Shown: positions 1-7,448, counted from the first letter of the stretch. The stretch is DNA of 29,319 nucleotides from JAUIEH01 sp964483375 (GCA_964483375.1 CAZABJ010000036.1:1-29319); one strand, 5' to 3'. The notes: generated from the sequence alone by a model not told the origin. Numbers and translations are program-made.

Positions 1-297
1 CGCCACCGCACGCCAAGCCGCCACGCAAGCCTCGCCCGCGATCGGCGGCGGGTCGCCGCGCGTCGCTGCGACCAGCTCGTCATCCGCTTCGGCTTCAGTT
101 TCGACTTCGGCTTCGGGCGGATTTGGACGCGACGCGTCCGCGGCCAAGTCCGCTTCGAACGGCTCGGATGGGTCGATTTCCGGCTGAGACGCCGGCTCAC
201 GCCACGGCGCGCCGAGGACCGCCGCGACGCCGAGCGTTCCCACAACGATCGCCGCACCATGGCCAAGCAAAGGGCCGCCGCGCTTTCTGCGCGCCAT
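1..297 (-). CDS. Partial membrane-anchored/exported protein, paralogue of its neighbour (C-terminus beyond window)
   Basis: Open frame of 99 codons from an ATG at 297 that runs off the left edge without a stop. The N-terminus is basic (MARRKRGG), followed by a hydrophobic stretch at about residues 14-31, which suggests a signal anchor. Then comes an acidic, proline- and glutamate-rich linker (about 32-80). The last visible residues read PPPIAGEACVAAW, close to PPIGEACLAVW in the lipoprotein encoded just upstream. The two genes are 9 bp apart on the same strand and are probably co-transcribed. I infer that they are tandem paralogues and that the cysteine-bearing domain starts at the motif. No function is recognised. 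No strong ribosome binding site precedes the ATG, so translation may depend on the upstream gene. Confidence 0.6.
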   Translation of the reverse strand, partial: MARRKRGGPLLGHGAAIVVGTLGVAAVLGAPWREPASQPEIDPSEPFEADLAADASRPNPPEAEVETEAEADDELVAATRGDPPPIAGEACVAAWRAVA

Positions 298-306
298 GCG
301 ACGCAC

Positions 307-744
307 TTAGCCCAGCATTGCGAGATTGCGTTCGCAGCGCATTTGGGCGTCAGGCGCTTCACCGCCGATGGCGCCGCCGCGCGAGCACAACGCCTGGACG
401 CGCCACGCTTCGGAGTACCACCAGTTTCCGCCTTGATACTCGGCCTCCATGTAGACCGGACCCAATCGCGGGCTGAGGCCGATGCAGCCGAAATTGCCGG
501 ACAAGGCCTGGCCGCTGCGCTCGCCGCCTTCGAGGTTCACCCCGCCCTGCGCGCTGACTTCGCCAAGATGCTCGGCGGCGTCGATCATCCAAACCGCCAA
601 ACACGCTTCGCCAATCGGCGGCACATAGGCGATGATCGGCGCTTGCGGCGTCGGTTCGGGTTGCGGCGCGGCCGAAGCGCACGCGGCGACTGCAAGAATG
701 GCGGCCGACAGGCACGCCCGTGACATGACATGTTTCGTCATCAT
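307..744 (-). CDS. Small predicted lipoprotein with four further cysteines, function unknown
   Basis: 145 residues. The start at 744 is chosen because it begins a classical lipoprotein signal: charged MMTKH, a hydrophobic segment, then the lipobox VAAC. A second ATG lies at 741, and a purine-rich AAGGGCGGGG precedes the start. The frame stays open upstream to 897 but has no export signal there. After a proline/glutamine linker, the mature part has PPIGEACLAVW (about 73-83) and ends with a segment rich in Trp, Tyr and Cys. It has four cysteines besides the lipidation site, enough for two disulfides in the periplasm. The GEAC region is repeated in the downstream neighbour. I do not recognise the family; a lysozyme-inhibitor-like or other small periplasmic fold is possible but unproven. 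Confidence 0.65.
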   Translation of the reverse strand: MMTKHVMSRACLSAAILAVAACASAAPQPEPTPQAPIIAYVPPIGEACLAVWMIDAAEHLGEVSAQGGVNLEGGERSGQALSGNFGCIGLSPRLGPVYMEAEYQGGNWWYSEAWRVQALCSRGGAIGGEAPDAQMRCERNLAMLG

Positions 745-1021
745 GAATTCCCCGCCCTTGTGGTGACGCCTGCGCCCTTGCGAAAAAAGTACCGCGTGGG
801 GAGACGCCGCGCGAGGACAAGACTGTGCGAATTCGCGACGAATGACAGTAGGCGCCCGTCCCTGAGACGCGAATCGTGATGATGCGCCGCGCGGCACGGG
901 ATCGCGCGCGCAACAGACCCAGATTGAGACGCGCGGCTCGGCTAAGCGTCGACAGCGAAAGCGGCGCGCCAGGTGATGACGGGCTTGACGAATCCGGCGC
1001 AGCGGCGAACTCCATACCCCA
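745..1021. other. Divergent intergenic region between the lipoprotein gene and thiE
   Basis: 277 bp carrying the 5' regions of the minus-strand lipoprotein and plus-strand thiE. A TTGACG at 984-989 could be a -35 for thiE, but no good -10 follows at normal spacing. thiE also lacks a clear Shine-Dalgarno. An isolated CTGAGA (862-867) is not accompanied by the rest of a TPP riboswitch. Nothing else is supported. Confidence 0.4.
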
Positions 1022-1717
1022 ATGACTGACGACGCGCCCGCTTGCCGCCTCTATCTCATCACGCCGCCGCGCATCGAGGACGCGGAGGCCTTTGCTGATG
1101 CGTTGACGGCGGCGTTCGCCGGAGGCGATGTGGCGGCGCTGCAAATTCGGCTGAAGGGACCCGCGGACCCCGAAACTGGCGCAGAACCCGCCGCGCCGGC
1201 GGAAACTTTCGAGCGACTGGCGCCGCGCCTGATCGATATTGCGCGCGCCCATGGGGCCGAAGCGCTGATCAATGACTGCCCGGCCCTCGCCAAGGCGCTC
1301 GGCGCGGACGGGGTGCATATCGGCCAGCAGGATGCGGACTACGCTGAGGCGCGCGCGCTGCTCGGCGCGGATGCCATCATCGGCGTGACGTGCCATGACA
1401 GCCGCCACCATGCGATGCGCGCCGCAGAAGCGGGCGCTGACTATGTGGCGTTCGGCGCGTTTTATGACACCGAAACCAAGCAAGCCCCCGCCCGCGCAGA
1501 TTTGGAGATCTTAGAATGGTGGTCGGAGATCTTCACCACGCCCTGCGTCGCCATCGGCGGCGTGACCCCGCAAAACGCGGCGACCCTGTCGGCGGCGGGG
1601 GCGGACTTCTTGGCCGTTTCCTCGGCGGTTTGGAACGCGCCGGATGGTCCCTCCGCAGCCGTAGCCGCCCTAAACGCGGCCATCGCGGCGGGGCTCGCGC
1701 AGCGATCGCCGGTCTAG
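1022..1717 (+). CDS. thiE: Thiamine phosphate synthase
   Basis: 231 residues, a usual length for ThiE, which joins HMP-pyrophosphate and the thiazole phosphate to give thiamine monophosphate in the cytoplasm. Family signatures appear in order along a TIM barrel: LQIRLKG near residue 40 (the LR.K region), INDCPALA, DGVHIGQQD (near 98), GVTCHDS, YVAFGAFYDTETK (near 142) with the TK pyrophosphate-binding pair, and AIGGVTPQN (near 176). The N-terminal half has an insertion of about 15 residues (residues 49-64, Pro/Ala/Glu-rich) relative to compact ThiE proteins. The next gene begins inside its 3' end. No other thiamine gene is in the window. Confidence 0.85.
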   Translation: MTDDAPACRLYLITPPRIEDAEAFADALTAAFAGGDVAALQIRLKGPADPETGAEPAAPAETFERLAPRLIDIARAHGAEALINDCPALAKALGADGVHIGQQDADYAEARALLGADAIIGVTCHDSRHHAMRAAEAGADYVAFGAFYDTETKQAPARADLEILEWWSEIFTTPCVAIGGVTPQNAATLSAAGADFLAVSSAVWNAPDGPSAAVAALNAAIAAGLAQRSPV

Positions 1718-2754
1718 CGCTCGCGCTGCTTGCCGCGGCCGGCGCGCCGGCGCAGGGCTATACCCCCGATGAAGTCTATGACGCCGCGTTGGTTGCCCGC
1801 GACGCTGGGCAATATGGGCAGGCCAGAGAATTCGCTGAGTACGCCGCGGAAATGGGGCATCCTCGCGCCGCGGTGCTGATGGGCTATCTGGCTGAACGGG
1901 GCTTGGGCATGGCGCGCGACGACGAGGCGGCCGCGCGCTGGTACGCTCGGGGCGCGGCGCTTGAAGATCCCGACGCTCTGTTCGCGCTGGGCGTGATGGC
2001 GCGAACGGAACGCGGGGGTCTGGAAGCCAGCGAGGCGGAGGATTTTCTCCTTCGCGCAGCGGACGCGGGGCGGGCCGACGCCCGCTACGAACTCGCCGTG
2101 ACGTTCTTAGATCCGGCCGCCGATGCGCCAGACCCGGAGCGGGGCGAAGCGCTCTTGCGGCAGGCCGCCGCCGACGGCGTGCCCGCCGCCCAGCGGGATT
2201 TGGCGCTGTTGCTGCTTGAGCAGGAGGGCGACGCCGCCGACCTCGCAGCCGCATTGACCTGGCTTGAAGTGGCCGCCGAACAAGACGCCGAAGCCGCCTA
2301 TGCGTTCGGCTTGTTGCTCGCGGAGGGCGACCGCGTCGCGCGCGATGCGGAACGGGCGGAGAGCTATTTGCGCCAGGCCGCCGAGGACGGCCTGTCCGCC
2401 GCGGCCGCCGATCTGGGCTGGTTGCTCTATCATGACGATCAAACCGATGCGCGCGAAGAAGCCACCGCCTGGCTCGCGCAAGCCGCTGAGGGCGGCGACG
2501 GCGAAGGTCGCTTTCGCTATGCATGGGCGCTGACCGAGACCGCTTTTCTGGATTGGCGGGAGGGACGGTCGGTCAGTCGCGACGATGTTGAGACGGCCTA
2601 TCGAAACCTTCTGTTGGCCGAGGCCGACAGCCTGGCGGAAACCGGCGTTCTGGACGATCATCGAACCCGGCTGCGCACGATCCTTGAGGAGGTCTTGCCG
2701 CCCGAGGAACGCGCCGCGCTGGAAGAAGAGATGGGTCTCTCACCGCCCGGCTGA
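1630..2754 (+). CDS. Sel1-repeat (TPR-like) exported protein
   Basis: About 374 residues from the TTG at 1630. This start is chosen because it gives a plausible signal peptide: a basic n-region (RSRSRPKRGHRGG), the core AIAGLALALLAAAG and the cleavage site APAQG. The only ATG in frame is at 1516, still deeper inside thiE. No ATG, GTG or TTG lies between 1633 and the signal core. The mature protein consists of about six or seven Sel1-type repeats of roughly 36 residues (A..LG.L...G patterns such as AVLMGYLAERGLGMARDD), ending with an acidic tail. Such repeats form helical solenoids that bind partner proteins, here probably in the periplasm. The 88-bp overlap with thiE suggests translational coupling. 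The 3' end overlaps the convergent receiver gene by 15 bp. Confidence 0.75.
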   Translation: MERAGWSLRSRSRPKRGHRGGARAAIAGLALALLAAAGAPAQGYTPDEVYDAALVARDAGQYGQAREFAEYAAEMGHPRAAVLMGYLAERGLGMARDDEAAARWYARGAALEDPDALFALGVMARTERGGLEASEAEDFLLRAADAGRADARYELAVTFLDPAADAPDPERGEALLRQAAADGVPAAQRDLALLLLEQEGDAADLAAALTWLEVAAEQDAEAAYAFGLLLAEGDRVARDAERAESYLRQAAEDGLSAAAADLGWLLYHDDQTDAREEATAWLAQAAEGGDGEGRFRYAWALTETAFLDWREGRSVSRDDVETAYRNLLLAEADSLAETGVLDDHRTRLRTILEEVLPPEERAALEEEMGLSPPG

Positions 2755-3123
2755 GGCCTGCTGGCCGACGTCGGACAAGGCGCTTGCGATGAGCGGGATG
2801 GACACCGGCTTGTGGATGACTGCGGCGAACCCAAGCGTCTCGCAACGCTGTGCGGTTTGGTCGGTGGTGTCGGCGGTGACCGCGTAAATGGGAACCTCGG
2901 TGAAGGCGCGCAGCGCTTGGAACGTGTCGAACCCGTCCATGCCGGGCATATGGATGTCTAAGAAAACGACGTCATAGGCGGCCTTTTCGACCGCAGCCAC
3001 GGCCTCCGCGCCGTTCTCAGCTTTGGCGACTTGGCAACCGAGCGCATCCAACAGCGCCCCCATGAGAAGAAGGTTGGCCGGCGTGTCATCCACGACAAGC
3101 GTGGAGAATTGCGCATTGCTCAT
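2740..3123 (-). CDS. Single-domain response regulator (CheY-like receiver)
   Basis: 127 residues, a complete receiver domain with no output domain. The phosphorylation site is Asp56 in FLDIHMPGMDG. The acidic pair is D12/D13 in VVDD, the conserved Thr is T83 in AVTAD, and the Lys is K105 in HKPVS. The cytoplasmic protein would relay phosphate from an unseen histidine kinase or bind a partner when phosphorylated, in the manner of the DivK/CpdR class of alphaproteobacteria. Its identity to either cannot be settled here. A GTGAGG sits 7 bp before the ATG. No kinase is adjacent. The gene stands alone, convergent with and overlapping the Sel1 gene by 15 bp. Confidence 0.85.
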   Translation of the reverse strand: MSNAQFSTLVVDDTPANLLLMGALLDALGCQVAKAENGAEAVAAVEKAAYDVVFLDIHMPGMDGFDTFQALRAFTEVPIYAVTADTTDQTAQRCETLGFAAVIHKPVSIPLIASALSDVGQQASAGR

Positions 3124-3460
3124 TCAACGCCTCACCGAATCTGCGCGCCCAATCCACAACCATGACAGGCTACCCCAGCAAGAACTACCTTGGGTTTAAC
3201 GCCGCGGGCGGGGACCGCCGCCGCTTAAACCCGAGCTGAGACCCAATCCGTCTGGCGAAGCTTTGCCGGTAACCGGAGCCGGTTCGGTACCTAGGACGGG
3301 CCAGCCAAAGGACAACCCGTGGATGTACGCGCTCCACAACTCATGCGGTGAGCAAGCGCCGCCGCCAGGCGCACGCCGCGATCCGGATTGCGCGGTTGGT
3401 GAGACGACGCTAGACCAGCGCGCCGCCCGCCCGCCAACCCCCTCGCCGAAGACCTAATCC
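3124..3460. other. 337-bp intergenic region with inverted repeats, no convincing gene
   Basis: This divergent gap carries the 5' regions of the receiver gene and the inositol-phosphatase-like gene. It holds an interrupted inverted repeat at 3192-3232 and a short AACCGG/CCGGTT dyad at 3271-3284. An open frame at 3263-3457 has no ribosome site, no recognisable protein character and biased Pro/Ala content, and is not called. No tRNA or known structured RNA was recognised. Confidence 0.5.
3192..3232. repeat. Interrupted inverted repeat (GGGTTTAA...TTAAACCC)
   Basis: Eight perfectly complementary bases (GGGTTTAA at 3192-3199 and TTAAACCC at 3225-3232) enclose a GC-rich interior that can pair imperfectly (GCGGGCGG with CCGCCGCCGC). 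No T-run follows on either strand, so it is not a classical terminator. It lies about 70 bp upstream of the receiver gene and could be an operator or an RNA hairpin. Confidence 0.4.
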
Positions 3461-4258
3461 ATGGCCAATCCCTCCCCCATCCTGACCGCGATGCTGACCG
3501 CCGCGCGCAAAGCCGCGCGCGTGCTGCGCCGGGATTTCGGGGAGGTCGCCGAACTCCAAGTGTCGCGGAAAGGCCCCGCCGATTTCGTGTCTAACGCTGA
3601 CCGGCGCGCCGAGCAGACGATTTACGACGAACTCTCCGCGGTTCGGCGCGGCTACGGTTTTTTGATGGAGGAACGCGGAGAGGTCGAGGGCACCGACAAG
3701 TCTCATCGCTTCATCGTGGACCCGCTCGACGGCACCTTGAACTTTCTCCACGCGATCCCGCATTTCGCGGTCTCCATCGCATTGGAGCGGGAGGGCGCGA
3801 TCGTGGCGGGGTGCGTCTACGACCCCAATCGCGACGAAATGTTCCGCGCTGAAAAAGGCAAGGGTACCTACCTCAACGATAAACGATTGCGCGTGTCCGG
3901 TCGGCGTGGGCTCGGGGATGCGGTGGTGGCCACCGGCATCCCCTTTCGCGGCCGCCCTGGCCACGCCCGTTTCCTCACTGAGCTGCATGCGGTGATGGGC
4001 GCGACGGCCGGCGTACGCCGTTTTGGGTCGGCGGCGCTTGACCTCGCTTATGTTGCCGCAGGCCGGTTCGACGCGTTTTGGGAGCGCAATCTCAGCGCCT
4101 GGGACGTGGCGGCGGGCGTGCTTTTGGTGCGCGAAGCGGGCGGCTTCGCCCTTGATATCGGCGATGGCGGAGATCCGGCGCTGACAGGAAATGTGGCGGC
4201 GGGCGCAGAAGAGGTGGTTAATCCGTTGATCGGGCTGTTGCAGTCGGTGAAGGCCTGA
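3461..4258 (+). CDS. Inositol-monophosphatase-family phosphatase (SuhB-like)
   Basis: 265 residues, the standard length. The metal-binding signatures of the Mg-dependent IMPase fold are intact: E70/E71 (MEERGE), D87 and D90 in VDPLDGTLNF, and D215 in WDVAAG. GTYLNDKRLRVS and the G-rich C-terminal motif REAGG are also present. Members hydrolyse myo-inositol monophosphate or related sugar or nucleotide phosphates (CysQ and HisN are relatives). Bacterial SuhB also modulates transcription antitermination. The substrate cannot be read from the sequence, and no sulfate or histidine gene is adjacent to suggest one. The start is preceded only by a weak GAAG. The gene is followed by an 84-bp gap containing a perfect palindrome and then the proton-channel pair. 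Confidence 0.85.
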   Translation: MANPSPILTAMLTAARKAARVLRRDFGEVAELQVSRKGPADFVSNADRRAEQTIYDELSAVRRGYGFLMEERGEVEGTDKSHRFIVDPLDGTLNFLHAIPHFAVSIALEREGAIVAGCVYDPNRDEMFRAEKGKGTYLNDKRLRVSGRRGLGDAVVATGIPFRGRPGHARFLTELHAVMGATAGVRRFGSAALDLAYVAAGRFDAFWERNLSAWDVAAGVLLVREAGGFALDIGDGGDPALTGNVAAGAEEVVNPLIGLLQSVKA

Positions 4259-4276
4259 ACCATGCGCCCTGGGCGA

Positions 4277-4292
4277 AGCACGTCGACGTGCT
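4277..4292. promoter_or_regulatory. Perfect 16-bp palindrome
   Basis: AGCACGTC/GACGTGCT is a gapless perfect palindrome in the gap before the MotA-like gene, directly followed by TAATAA. It has no loop, so it is more like a dimeric regulator site than a terminator hairpin. The regulator is unknown. Confidence 0.4.
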
Positions 4293-4342
4293 AATAAAGC
4301 TCGCGCAGATTTCCCCGCCCGCGTGCTCCGGAGGCCGCTCCC

Positions 4343-5494
4343 ATGGTCGAACGCATCGTTGACAATGAGCCCGCTCAGCGGCGCGAACACGTGTTCACGC
4401 GCCCGTGGCGGTACATCCTCAACATGCTGATTTTCGTCGCGATTATCGCGGTGCTGGCTTATTGGGCCCATGGTCAAGAAGCCGTGCGCGAGCAGATGTT
4501 CGCGGGCGACAGCGCCTATATCAACGGCGCAATCGTGGCGCTGTTTTTCCTCGGCGTCGCCTACACCTTCCATCAGACCCTGGGCATCCGCCCCGCGGTG
4601 ACCTGGCTGCGCGATTTCCAAGCCTCGCGAAGCTTTGACGACCTTCGCCGACCGCCGCCCTTGATTTCGCCGATGTCGGTCCTTCTGGCGGAAACCCCCG
4701 GGCGGCTGCGAATCTCCAACCAGTCCGCGCGCACCATGCTCGATTCCGTCGGCGCCCGGATGTCCGAAGCCGGCGAGATCACTCGCTACATCACCAGGCT
4801 TCTCATCTTTTTGGGCCTTTTGGGCACGTTTTGGGGGTTGCTGCAGACAGTCGCCGCCGTCGTGGACGTGGTGAACGCGCTCTCCGCATCAGGCGAAGAC
4901 GGCGGGGTGGACGCTCTGTTCTCCGCCATTTCCGAGCCATTGCGCGGCATGGGTACGGCGTTCTCGTCGTCAATTTTCGGTCTGGCCGGCTCACTGGCGC
5001 TCGGTTTCTTGGATCTGCAGGCGGGCCAAGCGCAAAACCGCTTCTACAACGAGGTCGAAGACTGGCTGTCCTCGATTTCCCGCATTTCCGCGGCGGCGAC
5101 CGGCGTGGAAGGCGGCGCCTCGACCGGTCACATTGCGGGGTTGTTCGAACAAACCGCCGACACGCTGGACAATCTCGCCGCCTCTATCGCGAAAGCCGAG
5201 GACAGCCGCGCGCGCACCAATGAAGCGTTGGCCTTCTTATCCACGGAACTCGCGGCGCTGAACGACCGGCTGTCGCGCCAAGAACAGGCCTTGGTCGCGA
5301 TCAAAGAGCGCGCGATCGACGACACGATCAATCGGCATGTCCGCTCCATTGATTTGGCGCTGCAGCAAATGGCCGGCAGCGGCGGGGACCCCCGCGGGGA
5401 AGGCTTGCGCGAGCTTCGCAATGAGATGCGGGCGCTGTCGCGCGCCATCACCGAGGCTCTGGAGGGTCTCTCCGACAGGCGGGATAGGCGCTGA
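4343..5494 (+). CDS. MotA/TolQ/ExbB-like proton-channel subunit with C-terminal helical tail
   Basis: 383 residues. Hydrophobic segments lie at about 25-43 and 60-80, with the MotA/ExbB-like pair at about 152-178 (LLIFLGLLGTFWGLLQTV) and 203-224 (GMGTAFSSSIFGLAGSLAL). These two carry the GTFWGLL and GMGTAF...S..G....L pattern of this family's pore helices. Residues 235-383 form a polar, mostly helical region (coiled-coil-like, KAEDSRARTNEAL). GGAGG stands 8 bp before the ATG. It is translationally coupled to the next gene by a one-base TGATG overlap, so the two should form one inner-membrane complex that uses ion flow to do work on the envelope. No flagellar gene is nearby. The exact role of this alphaproteobacterial pair is not evident. 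Confidence 0.8.
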   Translation: MVERIVDNEPAQRREHVFTRPWRYILNMLIFVAIIAVLAYWAHGQEAVREQMFAGDSAYINGAIVALFFLGVAYTFHQTLGIRPAVTWLRDFQASRSFDDLRRPPPLISPMSVLLAETPGRLRISNQSARTMLDSVGARMSEAGEITRYITRLLIFLGLLGTFWGLLQTVAAVVDVVNALSASGEDGGVDALFSAISEPLRGMGTAFSSSIFGLAGSLALGFLDLQAGQAQNRFYNEVEDWLSSISRISAAATGVEGGASTGHIAGLFEQTADTLDNLAASIAKAEDSRARTNEALAFLSTELAALNDRLSRQEQALVAIKERAIDDTINRHVRSIDLALQQMAGSGGDPRGEGLRELRNEMRALSRAITEALEGLSDRRDRR

Positions 5495-6522
5495 TGGCCG
5501 CGATGGACTTTCGGCGCGCGCGCCAGGATTCGGGGGATTATTGGCCGGGCTTTGTCGACGCGCTCGCCACCCTGCTCTTGGTGGTGATCTTTTTGCTGTC
5601 TTTGTTCGCGCTTGCGCAGTTCTCACTCGGCCAAGCGCTGCAAGGGCGGGACGCTGCGCTCACGCAGCTCCGGGCGGAAATCGCCGCGCTGTCGGAAAAT
5701 CTGAGGCTCGAAACCGCGCGCGCCGATGAGCTGACGTCAAACCTCTCCGCGCTGCAGGCGACCCTGGAGAGCGAGCGCGACGCCCTAGCCGCCGCGCGCG
5801 AGAACGCCGCCGCGCTGGAGGGCGAACTCGCCGAGCGCGAGGCGCGCGTCTTGGCGTTGGAGACCCAGGTGGAGGGCGAAATCGAGTTGACCGACGCCGC
5901 CCGGGCGGAAGTGGCGCTCTTGAACCAGCAGGTTTCAGCGCTCAACGCCCAACTATCCTCATTGCGCGAGGCGTTGGAGGCGTCCGAACTGCGCGACGTC
6001 GAGCAACAGGCCCAAATCGAGCAGCTGTCAGCTCGTCTGAATACCGCGCTTGCGCGCCGGGTGCAGGAGCTCGCCCGGTTCCGGTCGGAGTTTTTCGAGG
6101 CCATTTCCAACGCGCTTGGCGATCGGGCGGACATCCGCATTGTCGGGGATCGGTTCGTCTTTGAGTCCGACGTTTTGTTCCCGTCCGCCTCAGCCGAGCT
6201 GACGGCCGCCGGACAAGCCCAGCTCTCCCAAACCGCCGACGCGCTGCTCGAAATCGCCGAAGAAATCCCCGACGAGATCGACTGGATTCTTCGGGTGGAC
6301 GGCCATACCGACGCCCGTCCCATCTCGGTGACCTACGCTTCGAACTGGCACCTTTCCGCGGCCCGCGCGATCACGGTGGTGAACTATTTTGAAAGTCGCG
6401 GCATTCCCTCGGAGCGCCTTGTCGCGGCGGGCTTTGGCGAGCACCGACCCATCGCGGAAGGCGACACCGAGGAAGCCTACGCCGCCAATCGCCGCATCGA
6501 AATCAAGCTCGACAGCCGATAG
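5494..6522 (+). CDS. MotB-like stator subunit: one TM helix, coiled coil, OmpA peptidoglycan-binding domain
   Basis: 342 residues. A single transmembrane helix spans about 21-44 (FVDALATLLLVVIFLLSLF). Asp22 sits where MotB has its proton-binding aspartate in the YAD-M-TLLL motif. A long Glu/Ala/Leu coiled coil spans roughly 45-185. The C-terminal OmpA-like domain (about 200-342) has VDGHTD, the NW-LSAARA helix, AAGFGEHRPI and the final NRRIEIKL, which contribute the diaminopimelate-binding residues. The protein should anchor the complex to peptidoglycan, with the MotA-like neighbour providing the pore. The start overlaps the upstream stop (TGATG). The coiled coil is much longer than in flagellar MotB, implying a wider reach across the periplasm. 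Confidence 0.85.
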   Translation: MAAMDFRRARQDSGDYWPGFVDALATLLLVVIFLLSLFALAQFSLGQALQGRDAALTQLRAEIAALSENLRLETARADELTSNLSALQATLESERDALAAARENAAALEGELAEREARVLALETQVEGEIELTDAARAEVALLNQQVSALNAQLSSLREALEASELRDVEQQAQIEQLSARLNTALARRVQELARFRSEFFEAISNALGDRADIRIVGDRFVFESDVLFPSASAELTAAGQAQLSQTADALLEIAEEIPDEIDWILRVDGHTDARPISVTYASNWHLSAARAITVVNYFESRGIPSERLVAAGFGEHRPIAEGDTEEAYAANRRIEIKLDSR

Positions 6523-6528
6523 TCGCCG

Positions 6529-7332
6529 TTAACCAGCGCGTGCAAACAGAGCTTGGCGCGCCCCGCTATCCCCGCCTCCGCGCTTTGCAACAGTCGCAAC
6601 AACAAGAACGACGGCGGCTGCGCCCAGCGCTGTCCAAGCGAGGGCGTCCTCTTCGCGCATGGTATTGACGAAGAACACCCAAAACAGACCCCACGCGACC
6701 GCGCCCGCATAGAGATAGGCGCGCGTCGCCCATGTCGCCGCCAGAACCAGCGGCGACCAGACCGCGAGCATTGCGAAGGCGGCTGACGTCGCGTTCAGTC
6801 CAAAGACGTTCCAACCCTCATAGAGCGCCATCTGCGAGAAACCTGCCGGAGAGGCGACGCTGATCCATCCCGCCTGCGCGACGACGAACGCCAGAGCCAC
6901 CTTGCGGCCGAGCCCGGTCGCCCCCGCGCGCGCAATGATCACCGCGGCGATCAAGAGCGGCGCCAAGATCGCTTCGAGCATGACGAAGCTAATCCAGTCC
7001 GGTCCGGCGAGAGGTTGGTACAAGGAGCGAACCGCATTGGCCCAGAACGCGGCGGCGGCCAACCAACCGACGGCGCGCATCAGCGGATCCGTCAGCTGCT
7101 TGGGAAATGCATGATAGATCGCAAACGCGATGTTGCCGAAAAACAGAGGCAGCCAAATCAAGAACGCCCAACCGGACGGGATCAGCAGCGTATTGAACTC
7201 CGCTGACCGGCTGGCGATCGACACCTCCCATCCGAGGGCGTCCGGCAGAAAACCGGAGAAAGTCTGCCCGATCGCGCCAGACAGTAACAGACCGGCGCGG
7301 AGCCAATCGCTAGCCTTGATCCGATCACGCAT
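6529..7332 (-). CDS. TspO/tryptophan-rich-sensory-protein-related membrane protein
   Basis: 267 residues, with roughly seven hydrophobic helices. The signature is IPSGWAFLIWLPLFFGNIAF (about 51-70), which resembles the PAGYVFSIWGLIY motif of the long TspO-related branch. TspO itself is shorter (five helices, about 160 residues), so this is a relative and not TspO proper. Aromatic residues are abundant throughout. The polytopic inner-membrane protein may bind a tetrapyrrole or other hydrophobic ligand, but this is inference from the family. It is convergent with the MotB-like gene, stop to stop only 6 bp apart. It lies downstream of the lactonase gene on the same strand across a 116-bp gap, so co-transcription is possible. 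Confidence 0.65.
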   Translation of the reverse strand: MRDRIKASDWLRAGLLLSGAIGQTFSGFLPDALGWEVSIASRSAEFNTLLIPSGWAFLIWLPLFFGNIAFAIYHAFPKQLTDPLMRAVGWLAAAAFWANAVRSLYQPLAGPDWISFVMLEAILAPLLIAAVIIARAGATGLGRKVALAFVVAQAGWISVASPAGFSQMALYEGWNVFGLNATSAAFAMLAVWSPLVLAATWATRAYLYAGAVAWGLFWVFFVNTMREEDALAWTALGAAAVVLVVATVAKRGGGDSGARQALFARAG

Positions 7333-7448
7333 AGCCCGGGCTCGCCTGCAAACACTGACGCATCCCGCATCAGCTCGCCGAACCCCGAGTTAGGGCGCAT
7401 AGGCGATCGATCCAGCGCAGTCCCTACTCCCCCGCATGCCGGCGCGGC

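Noticed and set aside
745..1021. TPP riboswitch upstream of thiE
   Set aside because: Only an isolated CTGAGA is present; the second conserved arm and the P1 stem are missing.
359..1483. Minus-strand frame of 374 codons near the left end
   Set aside because: It overlaps both the lipoprotein gene and thiE antisense and shows no protein features.
3278..3292. T-arm-like GGTTCGGTACC suggesting a tRNA
   Set aside because: The loop does not match TTCRANY, and no acceptor or anticodon arms can be built around it.
3263..3457. 64-codon open frame in the intergenic region
   Set aside because: No ribosome site, composition as expected from GC-rich noncoding DNA, and no recognisable protein pattern.
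3410..4621. Long (403-codon) minus-strand frame
   Set aside because: It is antisense to the IMPase-like and MotA-like genes, both of which carry clear conserved motifs. High GC content keeps such frames open.
4343..6522. Possible Zorya anti-phage system (ZorA/ZorB-like pair)
   Set aside because: The topology is similar, but ZorC, ZorD or ZorE are absent; the next gene is a convergent TspO-related protein. The surroundings are housekeeping genes.
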